Assembly (NCBI GenBank): GCA_036510225.1
Contig: DATCEH010000054.1
Coordinates: 1-18,553 of the forward strand
From: Palsa-513 sp036510225
GTDB lineage: Bacteria; Actinomycetota; Thermoleophilia; Solirubrobacterales; Solirubrobacteraceae
Direction of reading: 5' to 3'
Length of the DNA: 18,553 nt
The notes under the pieces are model-generated. The model was not told the origin of the DNA. It ran no database searches and saw only the letters and a list, made by a program, of their open reading frames with translations. The position numbers and the translations under genes were made by a program. Within the stretch, counting starts at the first letter, position 1. Each line of letters opens with the position of its first letter. Positions 6,107-16,431 of the stretch are shown here, one piece after another.

Positions 6107-7435
6107 TCAGCTGGTCGCGAGCGCTCGGTCGATCCGGTCGAGCACGGCATCGCGGCCGAGCAGGACGACAGTCTCGAAGATCCCGGGCGAGACCGGCCGG
6201 CCGGCGAGGGCGACCCGCAGCGGCTGGAAGACATCCTTCGGCTTGAGCGCCCGCGCCTGGACGACACCTCGGAGAGCCCGTTCAACGCCATCGAGATCGA
6301 ACTCGTCGAGCTCGGCCAGTGCCGTCCGGGTGGTCGCCAGGACCGCGCGACCGTCCGCGCCGAGCCACCGCTCGACCGCCGCCGGGTCGAACTCCGGCCC
6401 GTCGAACACGAATCCTGCCAGCGGCCAGAAGTCCGCGAGCGTCTGGAGCTTCTCCGCCGAGACGGCAGCCGCCCCGGCGAGGCCCTCGCGGCCGGTGAAG
6501 CGCTCGAGCTGGCGGGTCAGGTCGGACGGGCTGAGCTCGCGCATGTAGCGTCCGTTCATCCAACGGAGCTTCTGCTCGTCGAAGCGTGCCGGGTTCCGCT
6601 GTACTCGGGTGATGTCGAACTGCTCGATCAGCTGGTCGGTGCTCAGCAGAGTCTGGTCGTCGGCCGCCCCCCAGCCCAGCAGGGCGATGTAGTTGCGCAC
6701 GGCGGCGGGTAGGTACCCGGCGTCGCGCAGCTCCTGCACCGAAGCCGCCCCATGGCGCTTGGACAGCTTCTTCCCGTCGGGGCCGTGGAGCAGCGGGAGG
6801 TGGGCATACCGGGGCGGGTCGGCGCCGAGCGCGCCGAAGACGAGCAGCTGCTTGGCCGTGTTCGTCAGGTGATCGTTGCCCCGCACGACGTGGGTGATCT
6901 CGGAGTCGAGGTCGTCGACTGCGACAGCGAGGTTGTAGAGCGGCGTTCCGTCAGCCCGTGCGATCACGAGGTCGTCGAGCGAGGCGTTCGGTGACGAGAC
7001 CTCGCCGATCACGAGGTCGTCGACCACGGTGTCCCCGTCGTCCGGCACCCGCAGTCGGACCGCGCCGGCGGTCTCCGGCTGGCCGCGGAAGCCGCGATCG
7101 TCGCCGTGCGTGCGCTTGTACTCGCGGACGTCGTCGGCCGTCGCGGTCGACCGATACGCGTGGCCCGACTCGACCAGCTGGCGGACGACCTCCCGATGGC
7201 GCTCGGCCTGGTCGGACTGGAGGATCGGCCCTTCGTCCCAGTCGAGCTCGAGCCACCGAAGGGCGTCGAGAATCTGCTCGACGTTCTCCGGCGTCGACCG
7301 CTCCCGGTCGGTATCTTCGATCCGCAGCACGAGCCGACCGTCGGCACCGCGCGCCATCAGCCAGTTGAAAAGAGCCGTGCGAGCGCCGCCGATGTGCAGG
7401 GCGCCGGTCGGAGAAGGAGCAAATCGAAGTCTCAT
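6107..7435 (-). CDS. gltX: glutamyl-tRNA synthetase
   Basis: This 442-aa class I aminoacyl-tRNA synthetase charges tRNA with glutamate. The N-terminus RLRFAPSPTGALHIGGART contains the HIGH-type signature (His14-Ile-Gly-Gly). The KMSKS-type signature is KKLSKRHG at 222-229. EDTDRERS (40-47) and RGNDHLTNTAKQ (185-196) are typical of GluRS rather than GlnRS. The segment around 92-110 lacks the Cys-containing zinc motif of E. coli GluRS. The ATG at 7435 gives a canonical N-terminus; a 22-residue upstream extension inside nfo is unlikely. The length is at the short end for the family. Its start codon overlaps the divergent nfo start, so promoter and leader must lie inside nfo or the mRNA be leaderless. 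Confidence 0.95.
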   Translation of the reverse strand: MRLRFAPSPTGALHIGGARTALFNWLMARGADGRLVLRIEDTDRERSTPENVEQILDALRWLELDWDEGPILQSDQAERHREVVRQLVESGHAYRSTATADDVREYKRTHGDDRGFRGQPETAGAVRLRVPDDGDTVVDDLVIGEVSSPNASLDDLVIARADGTPLYNLAVAVDDLDSEITHVVRGNDHLTNTAKQLLVFGALGADPPRYAHLPLLHGPDGKKLSKRHGAASVQELRDAGYLPAAVRNYIALLGWGAADDQTLLSTDQLIEQFDITRVQRNPARFDEQKLRWMNGRYMRELSPSDLTRQLERFTGREGLAGAAAVSAEKLQTLADFWPLAGFVFDGPEFDPAAVERWLGADGRAVLATTRTALAELDEFDLDGVERALRGVVQARALKPKDVFQPLRVALAGRPVSPGIFETVVLLGRDAVLDRIDRALATS

Positions 7436-8303
7436 GAGCCCGCCGGATGCTAGCCGCCCTCTCGTGGGCGCCCACGTGTCGACTGCCGGCGGCCTCTCCA
7501 AGGCCGTCGAGCGTGGGACGGCGCTCGGTGCCGAGGCGATTCAGATCTTCAACCAGTCGCCGCGCGCCTGGCGACCGACGGCCTACACCGAGGAGGACTT
7601 CGCCCGCTTCCGGGACGCGATCGCCGCGAGCGAGATCGACGGCGTGCTGATTCACGCCGTGTACCTGCTCAACTGCGCGTCCGACGACCCCGAGATCGTC
7701 GAGAAGTCGCTAGCCGGCCTGATCGGCGCGCTCCGGCTCGGCGACGAAATCGGCGCCGACGCCGTCGTCCTGCATCCCGGGTCGGCCAAGCTCGGTCCGG
7801 TCGACGAGGCGATCGAGCGAGCCGGCCGGGTTCTGGGCCAGGCGCTCGACGAGTCCGAGCGGTGCCCTCTGCACCTCGAGAACACCGCCGGTACCGGCGG
7901 GACGCTCGGCCGCTCGTTCGATGAGCTAGCAGCCCTCCTCGACGCGGCCGGCCGGCACCCCCGGCTCGGGTTCTGCCTCGACTCCTGTCACCTGCTCGCC
8001 TCCGGCTATGACATTCGCGGCGAGTCCGAGCTGGCGGGGGTGATCGACGACTGCGAGCGCGCCGTCGGACCCGGGTTGATCGGCTCGCTGCATCTCAACG
8101 ACTCGCAGACCCCGCTCGGCTCGAACCGCGACCGGCACGCGAACATCGGTCACGGTGAGCTCGGCCTGACCGGGTGCCGCGCATTCCTGCGCGAGCCGCG
8201 TTTCGCCGGCCTGCCATGCGTGTTGGAGACGCCCGGCCCCGAGCGGAAGGGTCCGACGGCCGACGAGCTCGCGCTGACGTTCTCGCTTCGCGACGACGAC
8301 TGA
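7434..8303 (+). CDS. nfo: endonuclease IV (AP endonuclease)
   Basis: This 289-aa DNA-repair enzyme of the AP endonuclease 2 family nicks DNA 5' to abasic sites. The family uses a trinuclear zinc centre and all nine ligands can be placed: His74, His114, Glu149, Asp183, His186, His220, Asp233, His235 and Glu265. Supporting motifs are GAHVSTAGG (12-20), VLHPGS, LENTAG, LDSCHLLASGYD and DRHANIGHG. It is the only complete plus-strand gene. The ATG at 7434 overlaps the gltX start on the other strand. A GTG at 7464, just before GAHVSTAGG, is a credible alternative that would open 28 bp between the genes. AAGGAG at 7415-7419 is too distant for the ATG. Its stop faces the dnaE stop 4 bp away. Confidence 0.94.
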   Translation: MSPPDASRPLVGAHVSTAGGLSKAVERGTALGAEAIQIFNQSPRAWRPTAYTEEDFARFRDAIAASEIDGVLIHAVYLLNCASDDPEIVEKSLAGLIGALRLGDEIGADAVVLHPGSAKLGPVDEAIERAGRVLGQALDESERCPLHLENTAGTGGTLGRSFDELAALLDAAGRHPRLGFCLDSCHLLASGYDIRGESELAGVIDDCERAVGPGLIGSLHLNDSQTPLGSNRDRHANIGHGELGLTGCRAFLREPRFAGLPCVLETPGPERKGPTADELALTFSLRDDD

Positions 8304-8307
8304 CCGG

Positions 8308-11811
<3,504 letters not shown>

Positions 11812-11898
11812 CGCTCGCGCTCATCGTAGGCGGAGCGCCAGACGTCGCCTCCCGGCTTCCCCGCAAACTGCGACCCGCGGAGGATTTCCCGACGGCCG

Positions 11899-11915
11899 CT
11901 CGGCTTGCTGCCGAG
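11899..11915 (-). terminator. hairpin between the zinc-ribbon gene and dnaE
   Basis: CTCGGC (11899-11904) and GCCGAG (11910-11915) form a perfect stem over TTGCT. Flanking CGGCCG stretches could extend pairing imperfectly. It begins about 13 bp beyond the small gene's stop and about 90 bp before dnaE. It may separate the two transcription units. No U-run is present. Confidence 0.35.
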
Positions 11916-11928
11916 AAGCCGCGGCCGA

Positions 11929-12288
11929 TCAGCCGATCTTCGGCCCGAAAGCCCACTTCGGCATCGGCGAGAGCCCGCCCTTTGCGACCGCGAGGGCGGT
12001 GTCGGTGGAGCGCCTGGTCATCGGATACGGACCGACCTTCCAGACCTGGTAGCCGATCGTCCCGTAGTGACTGCGCAGGAAGGCCGTGAGCTCGCCCCGG
12101 TGGGCGAAGCACGCGTAGCGTCGTGGCCCGAGCGGGCCCCCACCGTGCCAGACGAGCCAGTCGCCCGGCGGCGCATCGAGGTACTCGCCGAAGACGAGCT
12201 CCCGCAGCTGGCTCTCGAGACTCTGTTGGGTCACCCGGTCGGGAGACGCGTCGCAGAATTGGCACTTGAAGCGCACTCGTACTGACAT
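11929..12288 (-). CDS. small zinc-ribbon-like protein of unknown function
   Basis: I do not recognise the family of this 119-aa soluble protein. It carries Cys9-X2-Cys12 near the N-terminus (FKCQFCDAS) and Cys60-X2-His63 (YACFAHRG), a spacing suited to one zinc site of zinc-ribbon or treble-clef type. Between and after them it has aromatic-rich stretches (GDWLVWHGGGPLGPRRY, GYQVWKVGPYPMTRR) and a basic end (KWAFGPKIG). There is no signal peptide or membrane segment. AAGGGA (rc of 12293-12298) 4 nt upstream of the ATG supports the start. It sits alone between argG and dnaE on the same strand. Coding-like third-position GC and the Shine-Dalgarno argue that it is real. Confidence 0.78.
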   Translation of the reverse strand: MSVRVRFKCQFCDASPDRVTQQSLESQLRELVFGEYLDAPPGDWLVWHGGGPLGPRRYACFAHRGELTAFLRSHYGTIGYQVWKVGPYPMTRRSTDTALAVAKGGLSPMPKWAFGPKIG

Positions 12289-12438
12289 GCCGTCCCTTCT
12301 CGCCGTCTCCGGCGTCGAAGCCGCACATTGAACATAGCGCGCTCGGGAGGCCGCCGCGTTACGCGAGAGGAAATTCGACCAACTGACCCCAGCTCGGTCG
12401 CCCTCCCGCGCAGCTCGTCAGCCGGCGTCCCGCCGCGC

Positions 12439-13692
12439 TCAGCCGGCGTCGCGCAGCCGCCAGGCCATCCGCGACTGGAGCGTCCACAGCTCGATGAAAC
12501 CGGGTGACGCCGCCTGCGCGAAGAGCCCGCCGGACTCGCCGAACGAGGCGAGCGACTGGTCATAGAGGGCGTTGGGCGACTCACGCGTTACCGGCCGGGC
12601 GTGACCCTTGTAGAGCTTGACGGCAACCGTCCCGGTGACCTGGGCGTTGACCGACTCCATGTAGGCGTCGAGGTCGCCGCGGAGCGGCTCCCACCAGAGG
12701 CCGGCGTAGACGAGGTAGGCCCACTGGCGGTCGAGGCCGGCCTTGAACTGGTTCTGATGGATCGTGCAGACCAGCTTCTCGAGCTCCTGGTGGGCCGGGA
12801 GGATCACCGAGGCGGCGGGAACCTCGTAGATATCGCGGACCTTCAGGCCGACGATCCGGTCCTCGATGTGGTCGACGATGCCGACGCCGTGGCGGGCGGC
12901 GATCGCCGCGACCCGCTCGAGCAGCTCGACGAGTCCGAGCGTCTCTCCGTCGAGTGAGACCGGGACACCCCGGTCGAAGCCGATCGCGATCGTCTGGGAT
13001 TCGTCGGGAGCCCGCTCGGGCGGGGTCACGAGCTGGAAGACGTCGTCGTCGGGCGCGTGGTCGAGATCCTCGATCCAGCGGCCCTCGGACGAGCGGCCCC
13101 AGAGGTTGTCGTCGATCGAGTAGGGCGCGATCTCGGTGCCCCCCTTGACGGGAATCCCGTGCTCACGGGCGTAGGCGATCTCCTCGTCGCGGCCCATCCG
13201 CCACTCGCGGACGGGCGCGATCACCTTGAGCTCCGGAGCCAGGGTCGCGACGGTTCCGTCGATCCGGACCTGGTCGTTGCCCTTGCCGGTGCAGCCGTGG
13301 GCGATCGTGTCGCAGCCGGTCCGGCGGGCGTACTCGACGGCGAGCTTGGCGATCAGCGGCCGGCCGAGGGCCGTGAACAGGGGGTAGCCGCCGCCGTAGA
13401 GGGCGTTGGCCTTGATCGCGGGGACGACGAAGTCGCGGGCGAACTCGTCGCGGGCGTCGACCACGTGGCAGTCGATCGCACCGAGCTGGAGGGCCTTGCC
13501 GCGGACGACCTCGTAGTCCTCGCCCGGCTGGCCGAGGTTCACCGTCAAGGCGACGACTTCGGCCTCGTATTCGTCCTGGATCCATTTCAGCATCACGCTG
13601 GTGTCGAGGCCGCCGGAGTACAGCAGCAGCACCCGGTGGACGTCCTCGGGGTCGGCCTCGTAGCTCGTCGTGCGGGGTGGGTGGTCGGCCAT
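12439..13692 (-). CDS. argG: argininosuccinate synthase
   Basis: This 417-aa enzyme ligates citrulline and aspartate using ATP, the penultimate step of arginine synthesis. The PP-loop ATP site is LLYSGGLDTSV (23-33). GCTGKGNDQVR (133-143) and KGGTEIAPYSIDDNLWGRS are hallmark citrulline/aspartate-binding segments, and GLKVRDIYEVPAA is also typical. The N-terminus is about 15-20 residues longer than many homologues (MADHPPRTTSYEADPEDV), with ATG at 13692 and no strong Shine-Dalgarno. It is separated from argD by 629 bp of non-coding repeats, so it probably has its own promoter. argH, the usual next gene, is not in the window. Confidence 0.96.
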   Translation of the reverse strand: MADHPPRTTSYEADPEDVHRVLLLYSGGLDTSVMLKWIQDEYEAEVVALTVNLGQPGEDYEVVRGKALQLGAIDCHVVDARDEFARDFVVPAIKANALYGGGYPLFTALGRPLIAKLAVEYARRTGCDTIAHGCTGKGNDQVRIDGTVATLAPELKVIAPVREWRMGRDEEIAYAREHGIPVKGGTEIAPYSIDDNLWGRSSEGRWIEDLDHAPDDDVFQLVTPPERAPDESQTIAIGFDRGVPVSLDGETLGLVELLERVAAIAARHGVGIVDHIEDRIVGLKVRDIYEVPAASVILPAHQELEKLVCTIHQNQFKAGLDRQWAYLVYAGLWWEPLRGDLDAYMESVNAQVTGTVAVKLYKGHARPVTRESPNALYDQSLASFGESGGLFAQAASPGFIELWTLQSRMAWRLRDAG

Positions 13693-13815
13693 TGCGCGGC
13701 GAAGCCTATCCGGAGGCTGACCGGCGGCGGGGGCGGTCGGCGGCGGCGGCGGCCGGCCTGGTCGCCCCGGACGTCGCGTCCGGCCGGGTTGAGGTTCGCC
13801 GCCTCACTGAAAACA

Positions 13816-13941
13816 GGTTGACTGAGTCTGTCGGCGTTCGCGGTCCATCGGCCGGCGACAGCCCGTGCGTGCCCGGCGTCGCTGCCCGGGTCGTGGAGAA
13901 GGAGACTCTCCAAAAAAAGTAGCTGACTGACTCAGGCAACC
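13816..13941. mobile_element. MITE-like segment with imperfect 20-bp terminal inverted repeats
   Basis: The left end GGTTGACTGAGTCTGTCGGC (13816-13835) matches the reverse complement of 13922-13941, GGTTGCCTGAGTCAGTCAGC, at 17 of 20 positions. Similar TGAAA stretches lie just outside both ends. It spans 126 bp and has no coding capacity. No convincing target-site duplication is visible. The right end is shared with repeat copies A and B. A small non-autonomous element, or simply two facing copies of one regulatory or structural motif, would both fit. Confidence 0.45.
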
Positions 13942-13949
13942 ATTTCACG
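13888..13949 (-). repeat. 62-bp dispersed repeat, copy B
   Basis: Inverted copy of 114-175, about 50 of 62 positions identical, and located 196 bp upstream of the argG start. It carries a run of seven T (A at 13912-13918 on plus) where copy A has TTTCGTT. The hairpin half is 2 bp shorter (TGGAG/CTCCA stem). Confidence 0.7.
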
Positions 13950-14025
13950 ATGAACGTCGACGACACCCACCTCCGCCACCCTGGAGGAACCCGGTCGACC
14001 AACATCCCGACACCCCCGGCCCCGA

Positions 14026-14073
14026 CCCGCACCCGCACCCGCACCCGCTCCCGCTCCCGCACCCGCACCCGCA
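14026..14073. repeat. hexamer array CCCGCA/CCCGCT, G-quadruplex-prone
   Basis: Eight 6-bp units in perfect phase (three CCCGCA, two CCCGCT, three CCCGCA), then a degenerate C-rich continuation to about 14095. The minus strand, which is the sense strand for argD and argG, carries GGG every 6 nt, an ideal spacing for G-quadruplexes with 3-nt loops. It is about 330 bp upstream of argG and 250 bp downstream of argD. Confidence 0.8.
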
Positions 14074-14159
14074 CCCGGCCCCCGCACCCGCACCAGGGCC
14101 CCCGGCCTCCGCCTCCCGCACCGACGTGCAGCCGGCCGCGAACGAAGCCCGCGAAACCC

Positions 14160-14242
14160 GAGTGGCTGTCTGGCAACCCGAGTGACTCTCTGGCAACCCG
14201 CGAGTGGCGCTCTGGCAACCCTGAGTGACTCTCTGTCAACCA
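14160..14242 (-). repeat. four near-tandem 20-bp repeats
   Basis: Units lie at 14160-14179, 14180-14199, 14202-14221 and 14223-14242, with 0, 2 and 1 bp between them. The plus-strand consensus is GAGTGACTCTCTGGCAACCC with 1-4 substitutions per unit. Two units contain the 9-bp palindrome GAGTGACTC. Read on the minus strand, the GGTTGMCAGAG start resembles the ends of the MITE-like segment (GGTTGMCTGAGTC), suggesting a common origin. Confidence 0.8.
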
Positions 14243-14267
14243 CATTCCAGGAAGGATCGGGCGCACG

Positions 14268-14301
14268 GCCCGGCTGAGAGCTCCGAAATCGGTCGCCGGG
14301 C
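14268..14301 (-). terminator. hairpin after argD
   Basis: GCCCGGC (14268-14274) and GCCGGGC (14295-14301) form a perfect 7-bp stem; the loop contains a smaller CCGA/TCGG stem. It begins 20 bp beyond the argD stop codon. No U-run follows, but the position supports an end to the argCJBD transcript, or attenuation before argG. Confidence 0.45.
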
Positions 14302-14321
14302 TCCCGCCCCGTCATCCGAGC

Positions 14322-15509
14322 TCAATCCGCGAGGAGTCGCCCGAGCCGGCGGAGGGCCTCGTCGACCTCGTCGGCTTCGACGATCAGCGCGGGCAGGAGG
14401 CGGAGCGTGGCCGGCCCGGTCGCGTTGATCACCAGGCGCTCCTCGAGCAGCGCCCGGCGGGCGATCCGGGGGGCGTCGACATCGAGGTCGAAGCCGATCA
14501 TCAGCCCGCGCCCGCGGACGCCAACCACGTGCGGTAGGGCGGCGACTCCCTCACGGAGCCGTTCGCCGAGCTCGCGGACCCGCCCGAGGAGGGCGTCGTC
14601 GAGCAGGACGTCGAGCGCGGCGTGGGCGGCCGCGCAGACGACCGGCCCGCCGGGGAAGGTCGAGCCGTGATCGCCGGGGGCGAACGTGTCGGCGCGCGCG
14701 GGACCGGTGATCATCGCGCCGATCGGCAGTCCTCCGCCGAGTGCCTTGGCGGTGGTCAGGATGTCGGGGACGACCCCCGACTGGTGGTAGGCCCAGGGCG
14801 TCCCGGCCCGGCCGAGGCCGGTCTGGACCTCGTCGAAGATCAGCGTCGCGCCGTGGCGGTCGCAGAGCTCCCGCGCCGACCGGAGCAGCTCGTCGCTGAG
14901 CACATGGACGCCGCTCTCGCCCTGGATCGGCTCGAGGATCACGGCGGCGACGCCGTCGTCGACGACCCGCTCGAGCGCGTCGGACCGCGGCGGGACGGCG
15001 AGAAAGCCGCCGACGAGCGGCGCGAACGGGGCCTGCTTGGCCTCCTGCGGGGTGGCCGAGAGGGCGCCGTAGGTGCGCCCGTGAAAGGCCCCGTGGATGG
15101 AGACGATCGTCCCGCCCTGCTTGGCCTTGCGGGCGCACTTGAGCGCGGCCTCGACGGCCTCGGCGCCGGAGTTGGTGAAGAACACGCGGCCGCCGAGCGA
15201 GCTCTCGGCGAGCCGCCGGGCGAGCCGGGCCATCGGGTCTGTGTAGTAGAGGTTGCCGACGTGGATCAGGCGGGCGACCTGGTCGGTGATGGCGGCGACG
15301 ACGGCCGGGTGGGAGTGGCCGACGCTGGAGACGGAGATGCCGGTGAGGAAGTCGAGGTACTCGTTGTGCTCGGCGTCCCACAGGCGGGTGCCGAGGCCGC
15401 GGACGAACTCGACCGGGTAGCGGGCGTAGTTGGCGGTCAGGTAGTCGTCGGCCCAGTCGGCGGCGGTCTCGTCGGTCGGCGCGGGCGGGCGGTCGGGGGA
15501 GTCGGTCAT
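14322..15509 (-). CDS. argD: acetylornithine aminotransferase
   Basis: This 395-aa class III PLP aminotransferase converts N-acetylglutamate semialdehyde to N-acetylornithine; the same family can serve lysine synthesis. Motifs are NSGAEAVEAALKCARK (113-128), the FHGRT segment (142-146), ILEPIQGE (191-198), FDEVQTGLGRAG (225-236, Asp226 at the PLP pyridine) and the PLP Lys255 in TTAKALGGG. It is full length with no missing catalytic residue. The ATG at 15509 is 25 nt after the argB stop, with GAGGG upstream at a slightly long spacing. The preceding ATGA at the argB stop opens only a 10-codon frame. It is the last gene of the argCJBD block. Confidence 0.95.
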   Translation of the reverse strand: MTDSPDRPPAPTDETAADWADDYLTANYARYPVEFVRGLGTRLWDAEHNEYLDFLTGISVSSVGHSHPAVVAAITDQVARLIHVGNLYYTDPMARLARRLAESSLGGRVFFTNSGAEAVEAALKCARKAKQGGTIVSIHGAFHGRTYGALSATPQEAKQAPFAPLVGGFLAVPPRSDALERVVDDGVAAVILEPIQGESGVHVLSDELLRSARELCDRHGATLIFDEVQTGLGRAGTPWAYHQSGVVPDILTTAKALGGGLPIGAMITGPARADTFAPGDHGSTFPGGPVVCAAAHAALDVLLDDALLGRVRELGERLREGVAALPHVVGVRGRGLMIGFDLDVDAPRIARRALLEERLVINATGPATLRLLPALIVEADEVDEALRRLGRLLAD

Positions 15510-15534
15510 CGTTCGGGGCCCTCGGGATCGTCGG

Positions 15535-16383
15535 TCATTGCTCTGGGGAGATCTTCGTGCCGATCCCGACGTCGGTGAACAGCTCGAGCAGGAGGGAGTG
15601 GGGTATCCGGCCGTCGATGATGTGCGCGGCGCCGACGCCGCCGCGGACGGCCTCGACGCAGGCCTCGAGCTTCGGCCGCATGCCGCCGCCGATTCCGGCG
15701 AGGGCGTCGTCGACCTGGTCGGTCGTCGTCTTGGCGATCAGGCTGGCCGGGTCGGTCGGGTCGCGCAGCCAGCCGATCACGTCGGTCAGGAAGATCACCT
15801 TGTGGGCGCCCATCGCGCGGGCGATCGCCGCGGCCGCGGGGTCTGCGTTGACGTTGTAGGACTTGCCAGCCGGGTCGGCGCCGACGGAGGCGACGACGGG
15901 GATGTAGTCCTGGGCGACGTGGCGGATCACGTCGACGTCGGTGCGCTCGATCTCGCCGACGAAGCCGATGTCCTGGCCGCTGGGGGACGTCCGGCGGCGG
16001 ACACGGAAGAGCGAGCCGTCGTCGCCGCAGAGGCCGACGGCGGGCCCGCCGTGGCGGTTGAGCCGCAGGACGATGTCCTTGTTGATCTTGCCGACGAGGA
16101 CCATCTTCGCGATCTCGACCGTCGCCTCGTCGGAGACGCGGAGGCCCTCGACGAACTCGACGGGCATCGCGAGCCGGTTCATGTAGGAGGTGATCTCGGG
16201 TCCGCCGCCGTGGACGACGATCGGATTGAGGCCGACGTACTTGAGGAGGACGACGTCGCGGGCGAACTCCTCGCAGAGATCGGGGTCGTTCATCGCGGCG
16301 CCGCCGTACTTGATGACGATCGTCCTGCCGTGGAACTCGCGGATATAGGGCAGGGCCTCGAGCAGGGTGCCGACGTCACGCAT
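15535..16383 (-). CDS. argB: acetylglutamate kinase
   Basis: This 282-aa amino-acid kinase phosphorylates N-acetylglutamate. Visible motifs are IKYGGAAM with the catalytic Lys25, VVHGGGPEI (57-65), an acetylglutamate-binding NVNAD segment, and GGGMRPKLEAC. The N-terminal helix LLEALPYIREFHG and the C-terminal ELFTDVGIGTKI are signatures of the arginine-inhibited hexameric subgroup, so feedback inhibition by arginine is likely. The start at ATG 16383 is well supported by GGAGG 7 nt upstream. It lies 48 nt after argJ and 25 nt before argD, consistent with one transcript. Confidence 0.96.
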   Translation of the reverse strand: MRDVGTLLEALPYIREFHGRTIVIKYGGAAMNDPDLCEEFARDVVLLKYVGLNPIVVHGGGPEITSYMNRLAMPVEFVEGLRVSDEATVEIAKMVLVGKINKDIVLRLNRHGGPAVGLCGDDGSLFRVRRRTSPSGQDIGFVGEIERTDVDVIRHVAQDYIPVVASVGADPAGKSYNVNADPAAAAIARAMGAHKVIFLTDVIGWLRDPTDPASLIAKTTTDQVDDALAGIGGGMRPKLEACVEAVRGGVGAAHIIDGRIPHSLLLELFTDVGIGTKISPEQ

Positions 16384-16390
16384 CAGGGTG

Positions 16391-16395
16391 CCTCC
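16391..16395 (-). promoter_or_regulatory. Shine-Dalgarno of argB
   Basis: The minus strand reads GGAGG with 7 nt to the argB ATG. It is the clearest ribosome site in the arginine block and settles the argB start at 16383. Confidence 0.7.
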
Positions 16396-16431
16396 GGTCT
16401 GATCCTGCGGTCGACTGGCCTGGGTCGGTGG

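Larger units (their letters stand above)
13693..14321. other. 629-bp non-coding, repeat-rich interval between argD and argG
   Basis: No credible gene is seen. The open frames here are built from the repeats (Val-Arg and Ser-His-Ser-Gly runs) and look spurious. From the argG side it contains a GC-rich stretch, a MITE-like segment (13816-13941) overlapping repeat copy B, a CCCGCN hexamer array (14026-14073), four 20-bp tandem repeats (14160-14242) and a hairpin after argD (14268-14301). In clusters such as argCJBDFR-G this is where argF and argR often lie. The argG promoter must be here, but I cannot pick a convincing -35/-10 pair or an ArgR box. Confidence 0.7.

Noticed and set aside
14160..14242. 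CRISPR-like array
   Set aside because: Units are separated by 0-2 bp, so there are no spacers, and no cas gene is present.
13706..14266. A 186-aa minus-strand gene between argD and argG
   Set aside because: Its sequence is made of repeat translations (Val-Arg and Ser-His-Ser-Gly runs), with no domain and no ribosome site.
13693..14321. ArgR operator (ARG box)
   Set aside because: No AT-rich ARG-box-like dyad was found in the interval.
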